This document shows, in pieces, positions 1 through 7,331 of a stretch of DNA of 16,603 nt. The notes beneath the pieces are model-generated. The model saw only the letters and a program-made list of their open reading frames with translations, searched no databases and was not told the DNA's origin. Made by a program: the position numbers and the translations under genes. The number at the start of each line of letters is the position of its first letter. Position 1 is the stretch's first letter. The stretch is from NCBI GenBank assembly GCA_034112285.1, contig JAWUVP010000039.1:1-16603 (forward strand), written 5' to 3'. The stretch is from JAWUVP01 sp034112285. GTDB taxonomy: Bacteria; Pseudomonadota; Gammaproteobacteria; JABDGN01.

Positions 1-1
1 A

Positions 2-1885
2 TATTATTTCGGTGTTAAGGGCATAATTGCCTACCGGCTAAATGATTCAAAAGAAATTGAAGAGCCGCTCAAACGAGCTAGGTTAAGATATTGCAATTAT
101 CTTTTAGGCATTGCTTACTATGATGGGAAAGTCGGTAGACAAGATTTACTTTTAGCCATGGAGTATTTGACCAAAGCTGCTTTGAGCAGCAATGCTGCAG
201 CTGCAAAAAAGTTTCTTGCCGAACGTCGTTATAACCTGCGTTGCAAATTAATAACTATCTTAACTTATCGTAGTTTTCGTCATAATTTTCATACAGATGA
301 AGCTATTCAAAAACTAAAAAAATACATTAATTATTGGGGTGAAGATTTTAAGGGCTTTACCTTAAAGCAATATCAGGATTATCTCAGTCGTGAGGAAACA
401 ACTAAGCACACCTTTTTTGGCGTGAATGTATCAGACGACTCTGATGAGGAAGAAGAGCAGCGTTATGTGCAACAATCTGCTTTTGTTTCTGCGCCGATGC
501 GAATGCATTATGAAAAGATTAGTGAGCATGCTGAATTTAAAAAGTTTTTGGACGGTTTAGGAAAAGTTTTAGAAGCAGCAGAAGCTGATATAAAACGAAC
601 AAAAACCTTGTTTTCCCCGCAAAATCGCAGGCCAAGCGCATCGACTGATGTTGAGCATATTCACCGAGAGTTAACGCGCTTAAACCACTTTAACTCACAG
701 GGGAAATTGGATAAGGGTATAGCATCAATTTCCACAAGGTTTTTAGTTGCTCAATATCGCGGCATCTCGTATACCATAGATAACTGGAATGCTGATGCTA
801 GACGTGAACATCGTAAGGCAGTTGAGATTGATAAACCTTTGTTTTCACAGGCTTGTTATGTTAAAACAAAGCTGCCTTATAATGCGGAGTTGACGCCTGA
901 AAATAAAGTCTTATTGATGTCTGCTGCAGAAGAAATACGTAGTGAATTAATTGAATTGCGTACGGAAGAGCAATATGTGCCTGAATCCTCAGGAAAGAAA
1001 CAATCACGCTTCTACGCTTCAAAAGCAGACTATTTGCAAGAGCAATATACCACAAGCTATGATAAGTTCCCTCAACAGTTAGCCAGTATTTGTCCGGCAT
1101 TAAAAGGTTTGGGTAACCCATATTGTTCAACTGGGGATATGCCATTACATGCATTAAAATATGCTTATGGCATTAAGCCCTACGAGGCACACCGCGATAA
1201 GCGGCTCCGGCCACGTTGGAATAAAAAACTGGCTGCGGAACGCCCTTACTCTGGCAAAGTGTATTTGTCGTTGCATCCGTTAAATGATTACTGTGGTGCT
1301 GGTGCACCCGTCCACATACCATCACTAAACACGGCTGCGCGTGTTCAAATCAATCAATTAATTATTCAAGAACGTGAAACGAGTTTTTTAGCCTATCTTC
1401 CAGAAGAAAGAATCAAATTTACGTACGTTGCAAAATATCCTTCGTTTAATTCTGAATACAGAGAAATATATCAATATAAATACGGGTTAAATCAAGTGGC
1501 ATATGAAACATTGCAAGAAATATTTAAAAAATGTGCACCACATAGTGAAAAAAATCGGTATGCTAAAGCCTTGTTGGGAGAATATTTATGTGCTTTTCAT
1601 GAGGTGCGTTTATTGGAAGTCGCCGAGCAATTAGCTGCTAAACAGGAGGCCGTTTTAATTTATCGTGATGAGTATGGTCAGTTTGCTTTCCAGCCACCTC
1701 TTACTGTTGCTCCAACGAGAGGTAAGCAGCCACATCACCTAGTGCAGCAAGAAAATTTAAAAGAAGAGCGTAAGGGCTTTAGAAAAAGATTAAATCCTGC
1801 AGATGCAGCACAATCAGCCAATAAAAGAACAACGATTGATCCTGACGAGTTGCTAAGTTCGGAAGATGATGACGCAATGGATTGA
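2..1885 (+). CDS. Sel1-repeat protein of unknown function, 5' end outside the window
   Basis: The reading frame is open from base 2, so the first in-frame ATG (158) is internal and the true start lies to the left; 627 residues are visible. Residues about 28-70 read as one Sel1-like repeat, with an LGIAYYDG core and a later MEYLTKAA stretch; such alpha-helical repeats usually mediate protein contacts. The middle (about residues 250-515) looks like one globular domain with conserved-looking blocks: QYRG (251-254), CSTGDMPLHALKYAYG (375-390), GKVYLSLHP (418-426) and QERETSF (456-462). An acidic patch (SDDSDEEEE, about 144-152) and a basic-then-acidic C-terminal tail look disordered. No signal peptide or membrane segment is visible in this part. 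I recall similar proteins in Legionella- and Coxiella-like bacteria but cannot assign a function. The YRG, STG and ERE blocks, in that order, loosely resemble the R-S-E scheme of ADP-ribosyltransferases, which is speculative. Confidence 0.8.
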   Translation, partial: YYFGVKGIIAYRLNDSKEIEEPLKRARLRYCNYLLGIAYYDGKVGRQDLLLAMEYLTKAALSSNAAAAKKFLAERRYNLRCKLITILTYRSFRHNFHTDEAIQKLKKYINYWGEDFKGFTLKQYQDYLSREETTKHTFFGVNVSDDSDEEEEQRYVQQSAFVSAPMRMHYEKISEHAEFKKFLDGLGKVLEAAEADIKRTKTLFSPQNRRPSASTDVEHIHRELTRLNHFNSQGKLDKGIASISTRFLVAQYRGISYTIDNWNADARREHRKAVEIDKPLFSQACYVKTKLPYNAELTPENKVLLMSAAEEIRSELIELRTEEQYVPESSGKKQSRFYASKADYLQEQYTTSYDKFPQQLASICPALKGLGNPYCSTGDMPLHALKYAYGIKPYEAHRDKRLRPRWNKKLAAERPYSGKVYLSLHPLNDYCGAGAPVHIPSLNTAARVQINQLIIQERETSFLAYLPEERIKFTYVAKYPSFNSEYREIYQYKYGLNQVAYETLQEIFKKCAPHSEKNRYAKALLGEYLCAFHEVRLLEVAEQLAAKQEAVLIYRDEYGQFAFQPPLTVAPTRGKQPHHLVQQENLKEERKGFRKRLNPADAAQSANKRTTIDPDELLSSEDDDAMD

Positions 1886-1906
1886 GATGGCTCAATTTGA
1901 TTTTTA
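1881..1906 (+). terminator. Weak hairpin terminator overlapping the stop codon of the Sel1-repeat gene
   Basis: ATTGAG (1881-1886) and CTCAAT (1891-1896) form a perfect 6-bp stem with loop ATGG, followed by a T-rich stretch (TTGATTTTT). The TGA stop (1883-1885) lies inside the left arm. The stem is short and AT-rich, so efficiency is uncertain. Confidence 0.4.
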
Positions 1907-2064
1907 CCGTGGTATCTTTATAAGACCTAATTAAATGTAAATTTTATCGGGGGAAGATAACTTGACCCCCCAGCTTATAGCCATGTAGATATTGCCGGTT
2001 AATGTAATAACAAAAAAGTGAAGATAGTCGAGCGTAGCGAGCTCCTTCTCCCCCCGTCCCCACA

Positions 2065-2192
2065 GGCTTTGCGGGCGCGATGAATGCTACCTTTTCAAGC
2101 CCCTCGCCGGCAGGACGCCGGCGCGGAGCCTACAGGGACGTATTCACGGCGTGGCTTGAAAAGGTGGCGTTCATCGCGCCACACACAAAGCC
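2065..2192. repeat. Composite palindromic element between convergent genes
   Basis: Two 28-base arms, 2074-2101 and 2153-2180, are inverted copies that match at 26 of 28 positions; both differences would be G-U pairs in RNA. Outside them, GGCTTTG (2065-2071) pairs with CAAAGCC (2186-2192). Inside the loop, CGCCGGC (2105-2111) pairs with GCCGGCG (2117-2123) around AGGAC. The element is much more GC-rich than its surroundings and has no coding sense. It lies between the 3' ends of two convergent genes, so it could end transcription from both sides. The style is that of dispersed REP- or MITE-like gammaproteobacterial repeats, an identification made from memory. The rest of the 320-bp gap holds a GGGGG (1949-1953) / CCCCC (1966-1970) pair and a pyrimidine-rich run near 2044-2060; I see nothing else there. 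Confidence 0.75.
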
Positions 2193-2205
2193 AAAGCCCC
2201 GCCCC

Positions 2206-4203
2206 CTATGAATTAGTGGTCATCACCACCAACATATCTTTCACAATGCCCATCTGCACATAAACATCACGCGGGATCTTACCTTGTGGCTCTTCTAACT
2301 CAGGCAAAGGAAAATGTAAATCTAAGCGTTGCATTATTTTACCAAGCTCAGCAATAATCATACTAGTCGCTTGAAAAACATGAGCAGGCGCAATATCACC
2401 CGCCGGGAATGGCGGCAAATCAAACAACTTCATTTTCACACTTTTTTGCAGTAACACTATTCTATCTAAACAATCATACACCACATGCAAAACATCCACC
2501 GGCTGACAGTCTTCGGCACTGCGAGGCTCTATCAGCGGTATTTCTATATCTAATTTCTCAGCCAAATGTTTCAAGTCATACTGAATAATCTGCGCATTTT
2601 TGTAAACATCGTTCGGGTGAACCGTCAGCGTGTTCTTACCATCAATAGGCAACACGATTCTAAAGGTTGTGCCTTGGCCCATAACGCTATCCACTTCGAA
2701 CAGGCCACCGTGTTTTTGGATAATGCCATAAGAAATAGACAAGCCAAGTCCAGTGCCAATTCCCACCGGCTTGGTTGTAAAGAAGGGGTCAAACAATTTA
2801 TCTAAGTTTTCTTGTGGAATACCACAACCGCTATCACTAATGCTGATGGTCACCGTCTCTTTTTCAGCGTCAAATTCAGTCTTAATACCAATTTCACCTT
2901 TTTCTTCAATCGCATGGCCGGCATTCACAATTAAATTCATGAAAACTTGATTTAATTGATTGGCATTACATTTAAATTCTGGAATATCACCAAACTCTTT
3001 TTTGATAGTACATTTGTATTTTATTTCATTCCATATCACTTTAATGGTTTGCTCTAAACACTTGTTTAAGTCAACTTCTGTTTTTTCACCTTGGTCAGCA
3101 CGAGCAAAGTTTTTCAAGCCGGCCACAATTTCAGTAATCCTATCCAAGCCTTCTTCAGAATCATGAATTAAATCGTCGATATCTTCCATCATAAACGCTA
3201 CATTTAAGCGTTTTTTGGTTTTTTCTAACTCTTCGCGCAGAGAATCAAATTCTTCACGGTTATCCACCACAGCGAGCAAGGCATCATAACGTTTCAGCAG
3301 GTCTTTAACCGACACCATATATTTACCCATTGCTCGTGTATTACCACTCACAAATGCAATAGGGTTATTAATTTCATGTGCCATGCCAGCAGCAAGCTCA
3401 CCCACAGCGGCTAATTTTGAGCTTTGCGCTAACTGTGCCTGGGTTTGTTGTAAACGCTCATAACCGAGTTTGTTTTCTTTTTCACGCGATTCTAACTGGC
3501 CTAACATTTCATTAAAGCCTTCAGCTAACTGACCAATTTCATCGTTACTTTTTTTAGTGGCGCGCACCGAAAAATCGTTCTCTTGAGAAAAGCGCACCAT
3601 GATTTCCCACAGCGAGGTGATCGGTGAGGTAATCGTGTTCTGAATACGGGTTGAAAATAAGATAATAATAATGATGATTAAACTAAGAATTTCCAAGATA
3701 TATTGCATACCTTGCTCACCCTTCACATCCGCCTTAATATAAATGGCACCTAATAAATGATCATTCTCACGCACCGGCACATATAAATTCAGATGTCGTC
3801 GGGTCATTTCATAATAAAAGCTTTGAAAGGCTAAGGTGGCTACCGATTCTTGCAAAGACTCTTTGCTAGGTATGCGCAATTTCTGTTTGACATCATAAAT
3901 ACTCTTCGCTTCAATATCACCATTAGGGGTAACAAAAAAAGCCGCCTCAACAGAATCATGTTCTGTGAGCATTTCCAGTTCTTCGGTAATGCCATCTATA
4001 TCATTATCCTGCACATAATCGATAGTGTTACCTGCCGTGCCATCAGCTTCAATAGTCAGCTCTTGCACTAACTTAAAAGCTTTGAGATATTGCTCATTGT
4101 TATTCAAAACCAAAGTGCCACAAATTAATACCAGGGCAATAACCGTGGTTGAAACCGTCGTAAGAAGAATTTTAGTGCGAATTGAAATAGGGGGGAACTT
4201 CAT
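2206..4203 (-). CDS. Membrane sensor histidine kinase with C-terminal extension (HK1)
   Basis: Inner-membrane two-component kinase of 665 residues. From the N-terminus: TM helix about 11-34; periplasmic sensor about 35-165; TM helix about 168-187, very isoleucine-rich; HAMP about 188-237; short coiled coil; phosphoacceptor domain with AHEINNP (His276); ATPase domain with an N-box around Asn427, DSGCGIP (457-463), FDPFF and GTGLGLS (483-489). The H-box helix is followed by a long insert before the second helix. About 145 residues follow the ATPase domain; they are not a receiver domain and I do not recognise them. I start at the second ATG: AAGGA sits 5 nt before it, whereas the first ATG (4207-4209) overlaps AAGGA. 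The membrane half is paralogous to the kinase at 8573-10057. The gene is monocistronic and divergent from HK2, so its partner regulator is unclear. Confidence 0.9.
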   Translation of the reverse strand: MKFPPISIRTKILLTTVSTTVIALVLICGTLVLNNNEQYLKAFKLVQELTIEADGTAGNTIDYVQDNDIDGITEELEMLTEHDSVEAAFFVTPNGDIEAKSIYDVKQKLRIPSKESLQESVATLAFQSFYYEMTRRHLNLYVPVRENDHLLGAIYIKADVKGEQGMQYILEILSLIIIIIILFSTRIQNTITSPITSLWEIMVRFSQENDFSVRATKKSNDEIGQLAEGFNEMLGQLESREKENKLGYERLQQTQAQLAQSSKLAAVGELAAGMAHEINNPIAFVSGNTRAMGKYMVSVKDLLKRYDALLAVVDNREEFDSLREELEKTKKRLNVAFMMEDIDDLIHDSEEGLDRITEIVAGLKNFARADQGEKTEVDLNKCLEQTIKVIWNEIKYKCTIKKEFGDIPEFKCNANQLNQVFMNLIVNAGHAIEEKGEIGIKTEFDAEKETVTISISDSGCGIPQENLDKLFDPFFTTKPVGIGTGLGLSISYGIIQKHGGLFEVDSVMGQGTTFRIVLPIDGKNTLTVHPNDVYKNAQIIQYDLKHLAEKLDIEIPLIEPRSAEDCQPVDVLHVVYDCLDRIVLLQKSVKMKLFDLPPFPAGDIAPAHVFQATSMIIAELGKIMQRLDLHFPLPELEEPQGKIPRDVYVQMGIVKDMLVVMTTNS

Positions 4204-4220
4204 ATACATCCTTGTGTAAG

Positions 4221-4247
4221 AATAAGTTTAATAACACTAAACTTATT
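4221..4247. promoter_or_regulatory. Perfect 10-bp inverted repeat in the leader of HK1
   Basis: AATAAGTTTA (4221-4230) and TAAACTTATT (4238-4247) are exact inverted copies separated by 7 bases. The repeat lies 17 bp upstream of the chosen HK1 start and downstream of the possible -10 box. It is either an operator for a dimeric regulator or an RNA hairpin near the ribosome binding site. It has no T-run, so an intrinsic terminator is unlikely. Confidence 0.55.
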
Positions 4248-4275
4248 AATAGCCTAAGCCAAATTTTAGCTTTTT

Positions 4276-4281
4276 ATTATA
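4276..4281 (-). promoter_or_regulatory. Possible -10 box for HK1
   Basis: A perfect TATAAT on the minus strand lies about 75 bp upstream of the HK1 start. No good -35 hexamer is found 16-18 bp further upstream, so the call rests on the -10 box alone. The remaining divergent gap to HK2 (to 4501) shows no promoter I would defend for HK2. Confidence 0.3.
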
Positions 4282-4501
4282 CCGTAAAAGAACCTTCTAT
4301 ACAGTAGCACAAACAAATCATAGCTAATTGGTCAAACATTGCTCGATTGTTAGCCCCTACTCACAATGAGTATCCGAGCCATCTTGCTTATGATAATATT
4401 CTTGTATTCATATTCACTAGATTAAAGGACTAATCGTGTCAGGCTAAGTAGCTCTTCCACCCTATTAAACCTTTTTATCACTAAAATTGAGCGGATAATT
4501 C

Positions 4502-6007
4502 ATGCCAGATATAGAAAAATTAGAGCTTGCTCTGCAAAAAGAGCGTAAAGCGAAAATTCAAGCCGAACACCAGCTAGAAGAAAAAGAACGCGCGCTTAAC
4601 GAATCACATGATGTCCGCCAGCACCACAGCAGCCTGTTACAAAAAAAGAACAAAGAATTCGAATTATTGCTTTCCTTAGTGCAAATTGGCAACCAAAACA
4701 TCGATATCACTAGCCTTGTGCAATATTACGTTGATGCGGTGTGTAAATTTTGTAACTGGCCCATCGGCCATGCCTTTATTGTCAATGAGAAAACTGAAAA
4801 AGGTATTGAGCTGCAGCCCTCTGGTATATGGCATTTAGACGAGGCCAATAAATTCGCTGAGTTTGCCAAATTAACCGACGAAACCGTTTTTACCCCTGGC
4901 ATTTGCGTGCCCGGAAGAGTTTACCAAAGTGAAGCGGCATTATGGATTGATGAAGTTTTTGCAGACAATGATTTCCCGCGCTCCAAAATCGGTACCGAGC
5001 TTGGACTTAAATCAGCCTTTGGAATACCCATTGCCCATCATGGAAAAATCATTTATGTCGCCGAATTCTTTTCACCCCGCGAAGAGCCACGCAATCAATA
5101 CCTGCTTGATATTCTCAATACCACCGGCATTCAAATCAGTACCATCTTAGCGCGTCAACGTATGGAAAGACGCTTAAAGAAAGAGCTTAAATCGGCACAA
5201 AAGCAATTAATACAATCAGCCAAGCTAGCCTCTATTGGCAGTTTAGCCGGTGGCGTGGCACATGAAATAAATAACCCTATTGCCTTTGTCATCAGTAATA
5301 CCAATACGCTAGTAAAATATACCGATAAATTAGCCTTAGTATTCGCAAAGTACACCGAGCTCATGAACAAGCTGAGCCTTGAGGCTGATGTAACGGAATT
5401 AGTGGCAGAAATCATTAAATTAAATCAACAATACAATGTTGGGTTTATTTTAGAAGATTTAAGAGACCTTAGTGTCGATTCTGTAGATGGCTTACAACGC
5501 GTTGAAGCCATTGTGGCCGGCTTAAAAAGCTTTGCCTATATCGACCAAACTTCCGATGGTGTGGCCGACATTAATAGCTGCTTAGAATCAGTCTTAAAAA
5601 TGTTAGACCGTAAATTAAAGCCCAAGTGTGAAATTGTGTGCCATTTTACTGCTCTCCCCAAAATTCAGGGTAATGAGAGTCAATTAAATCAGGTATTTAC
5701 CAATTTTATCAGCAATGCCGAACATGCCATTGAAGAAAAAGGCACTATTACCATCAGCACCATACATGAAGATGATGAAATTCTAATTGTTTTTACGGAT
5801 AACGGCACAGGAATCAGCGCAGAAAACATTGAGCGTTTATATGACCCGTTTTTCACCACCAAAGAAGTGGGTAAAGGCACCGGTTTAGGGTTGTCTATTT
5901 CATATGGTATTGTGCAAAAACATGGTGGCGATATTAGTGTAGAAAGCACCGAAGGCGAAGGCACTACCTTTACGATTAACTTGCCCGTTGACGGGCTGAG
6001 CGATTAA
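4502..6007 (+). CDS. Soluble GAF-domain sensor histidine kinase (HK2)
   Basis: Cytoplasmic histidine kinase of 501 residues without membrane segments. Residues 1-50 form a charged coiled coil. Residues about 55-215 match a GAF sensory domain, including CVPGRVY and a GLKSAFGIPI strand region. A second coiled coil (about 216-240) leads to the phosphoacceptor domain with AHEINNP (His254). The ATPase domain has its N-box at Asn405, DNGTGI (433-438), YDPFF and GTGLGLS (459-465). Its catalytic half is close to that of HK1 and the REC-kinase, with the same long insert and the same SISYGI.QKHGG ending. The ligand of the GAF domain cannot be read from sequence. The ribosome binding site is weak (GCGGA, 6 nt before ATG). 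It is transcribed alone, and its stop codon is 2 bp from the stop of the convergent gene. No response regulator is co-transcribed with it. Confidence 0.92.
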   Translation: MPDIEKLELALQKERKAKIQAEHQLEEKERALNESHDVRQHHSSLLQKKNKEFELLLSLVQIGNQNIDITSLVQYYVDAVCKFCNWPIGHAFIVNEKTEKGIELQPSGIWHLDEANKFAEFAKLTDETVFTPGICVPGRVYQSEAALWIDEVFADNDFPRSKIGTELGLKSAFGIPIAHHGKIIYVAEFFSPREEPRNQYLLDILNTTGIQISTILARQRMERRLKKELKSAQKQLIQSAKLASIGSLAGGVAHEINNPIAFVISNTNTLVKYTDKLALVFAKYTELMNKLSLEADVTELVAEIIKLNQQYNVGFILEDLRDLSVDSVDGLQRVEAIVAGLKSFAYIDQTSDGVADINSCLESVLKMLDRKLKPKCEIVCHFTALPKIQGNESQLNQVFTNFISNAEHAIEEKGTITISTIHEDDEILIVFTDNGTGISAENIERLYDPFFTTKEVGKGTGLGLSISYGIVQKHGGDISVESTEGEGTTFTINLPVDGLSD

Positions 6008-6009
6008 GC

Positions 6010-7317
6010 TTATTTGATATAAACCAGTAAATGACTCGGCATTTTATCTTCCAAGCCCACTAAACGCTCAATGACTTCAGTCACTAACTGCGAATCTTTG
6101 GTTAACAATAAACGCCCACCCGGGGTTAACAAATCACGCGCTAACACCATGCCCGCGCGTAACTCCCAGGCTGCTAGAGGTTCTTTGGAATCAATTTCTT
6201 CTGGCGGTAAGCTCTCAATCACTTCGCTAAAAGCTTCCACCACATCAGGATTAAAAAACTCACTCGCTTTACTTTCAATATAATTTTTTGCCTGTGTCTC
6301 GCCATACTGACTATTAGCCACCAAGCCTTCTTGTAATTGATAATATTCGACCGCAATACCTAGAATTTGTGCCCCCAATGGAATTTGATCATTTTTCAAT
6401 TGGTTCGGGTAACCACTACCGTTGAGACGCTCTTGATGCGCGGCAATAAATTGTGCGGCCTCATTTAAAAAATTGAGCGCCAGTAATGAGGCCTCACCCA
6501 AAGCAGGGTATTGATTAAAAATGGCTAATTGTTCTTCATCAAAATCGGCGTAAGCGGTGTTTAATAAGTGACTAGTAAAGCCAATTTTACCTATATTATA
6601 GAGTAAGCCCGCATAATGAACCTGCTCAACTTGCTGTGGCGCCAACCCTAAGGCCTGTGCAACCAACGTTGCTAAGCGTGCAATATCACGCGAGCTTTTT
6701 CTTGACTGCCCTTTGCGAGCATCAATTAAATGAGTGAAAACCATCACCGTATCTTGATAGGTTTTTTGCAAGTCGGTATATGTATGCTCTAAATCAGAGC
6801 GCGCCTTAGCCAATTTGTCAGTACGTTCAACCACTTTTTTCTCTAATGAGCCATTAACTTCAGATAGCTGAGAATTTAGTGCAGCTAATTCAATATTTTG
6901 TTCAGCGTTTAATTTTTCTAAACGACTTTTTTCACGCTTAATTTCCAGATGTTCAACCAGGATTTTTAACGTAGCCACCACAAGATCGCGATCCCAGGGT
7001 TTTTCAAAAAAATGATGGATTTTTCCGTGATTAATCGCGTTAATTGTATTTTTTTGATCAGACTGGCCTGTAAGCAAAATACGAATCGTGTCCGGGTAGT
7101 TTTGCGCAACATTCATTAAAAACTCATCACCTTTCATTTCCGGCATGCGCATATCAGAAATGACAATATCAATGGGCTCATTCGACAAAATTTCCAAGCC
7201 AGCCTGGCCAGACTCAGCCGTCTGCACGTTATAACCACTACTCACTAAAAAGCGTTTAATACTTGAAAGCATTGGCTTTTCATCGTCCACACATAATACC
7301 GTCATGTTAGTCATCAT
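6010..7317 (-). CDS. Response regulator with degenerate HD-GYP domain
   Basis: Protein of 435 residues. The receiver domain (about 5-120) keeps all key residues: acidic pair D11/D12, phosphoacceptor D55, T83 and K106. A coiled coil (about 122-190) leads to an HD-GYP-like domain (about 190-365). In active HD-GYP enzymes, which hydrolyse cyclic di-GMP, the HD pair and several His/Asp residues bind metal. Here LLHDIGKIG reads LLYNIGKIG (Y240, N241), HHExxDGSGYP reads HQERLNGSGYP, the usual HP ahead of it reads YP (270-271), and the two Asp of the VADxxDA region are lost. GYP (302-304) itself remains. Catalysis is therefore unlikely. The C-terminus (about 380-435) has the ELRxGMVLA..L module often attached to HD-GYP proteins. 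It is the last gene of a three-gene operon, 14 bp after the REC-kinase. The start is uncertain by a codon or a few (ATG at 7317, 7314 or 7305). Confidence 0.9.
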   Translation of the reverse strand: MMTNMTVLCVDDEKPMLSSIKRFLVSSGYNVQTAESGQAGLEILSNEPIDIVISDMRMPEMKGDEFLMNVAQNYPDTIRILLTGQSDQKNTINAINHGKIHHFFEKPWDRDLVVATLKILVEHLEIKREKSRLEKLNAEQNIELAALNSQLSEVNGSLEKKVVERTDKLAKARSDLEHTYTDLQKTYQDTVMVFTHLIDARKGQSRKSSRDIARLATLVAQALGLAPQQVEQVHYAGLLYNIGKIGFTSHLLNTAYADFDEEQLAIFNQYPALGEASLLALNFLNEAAQFIAAHQERLNGSGYPNQLKNDQIPLGAQILGIAVEYYQLQEGLVANSQYGETQAKNYIESKASEFFNPDVVEAFSEVIESLPPEEIDSKEPLAAWELRAGMVLARDLLTPGGRLLLTKDSQLVTEVIERLVGLEDKMPSHLLVYIK

Positions 7318-7331
7318 TTGAACTCACTTAA

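Noticed and set aside
158..160. ATG at 158 as the start of the Sel1-repeat gene.
   Set aside because: The frame stays open to base 2, the upstream part completes a Sel1-like repeat, and no ribosome binding site precedes 158.
4487..4498. TTGAGCGGATAA before HK2 resembles the core of the lac operator.
   Set aside because: Only about 11-12 bases match, the symmetric second half is missing and no lac genes are near; chance similarity in an AT-rich leader.
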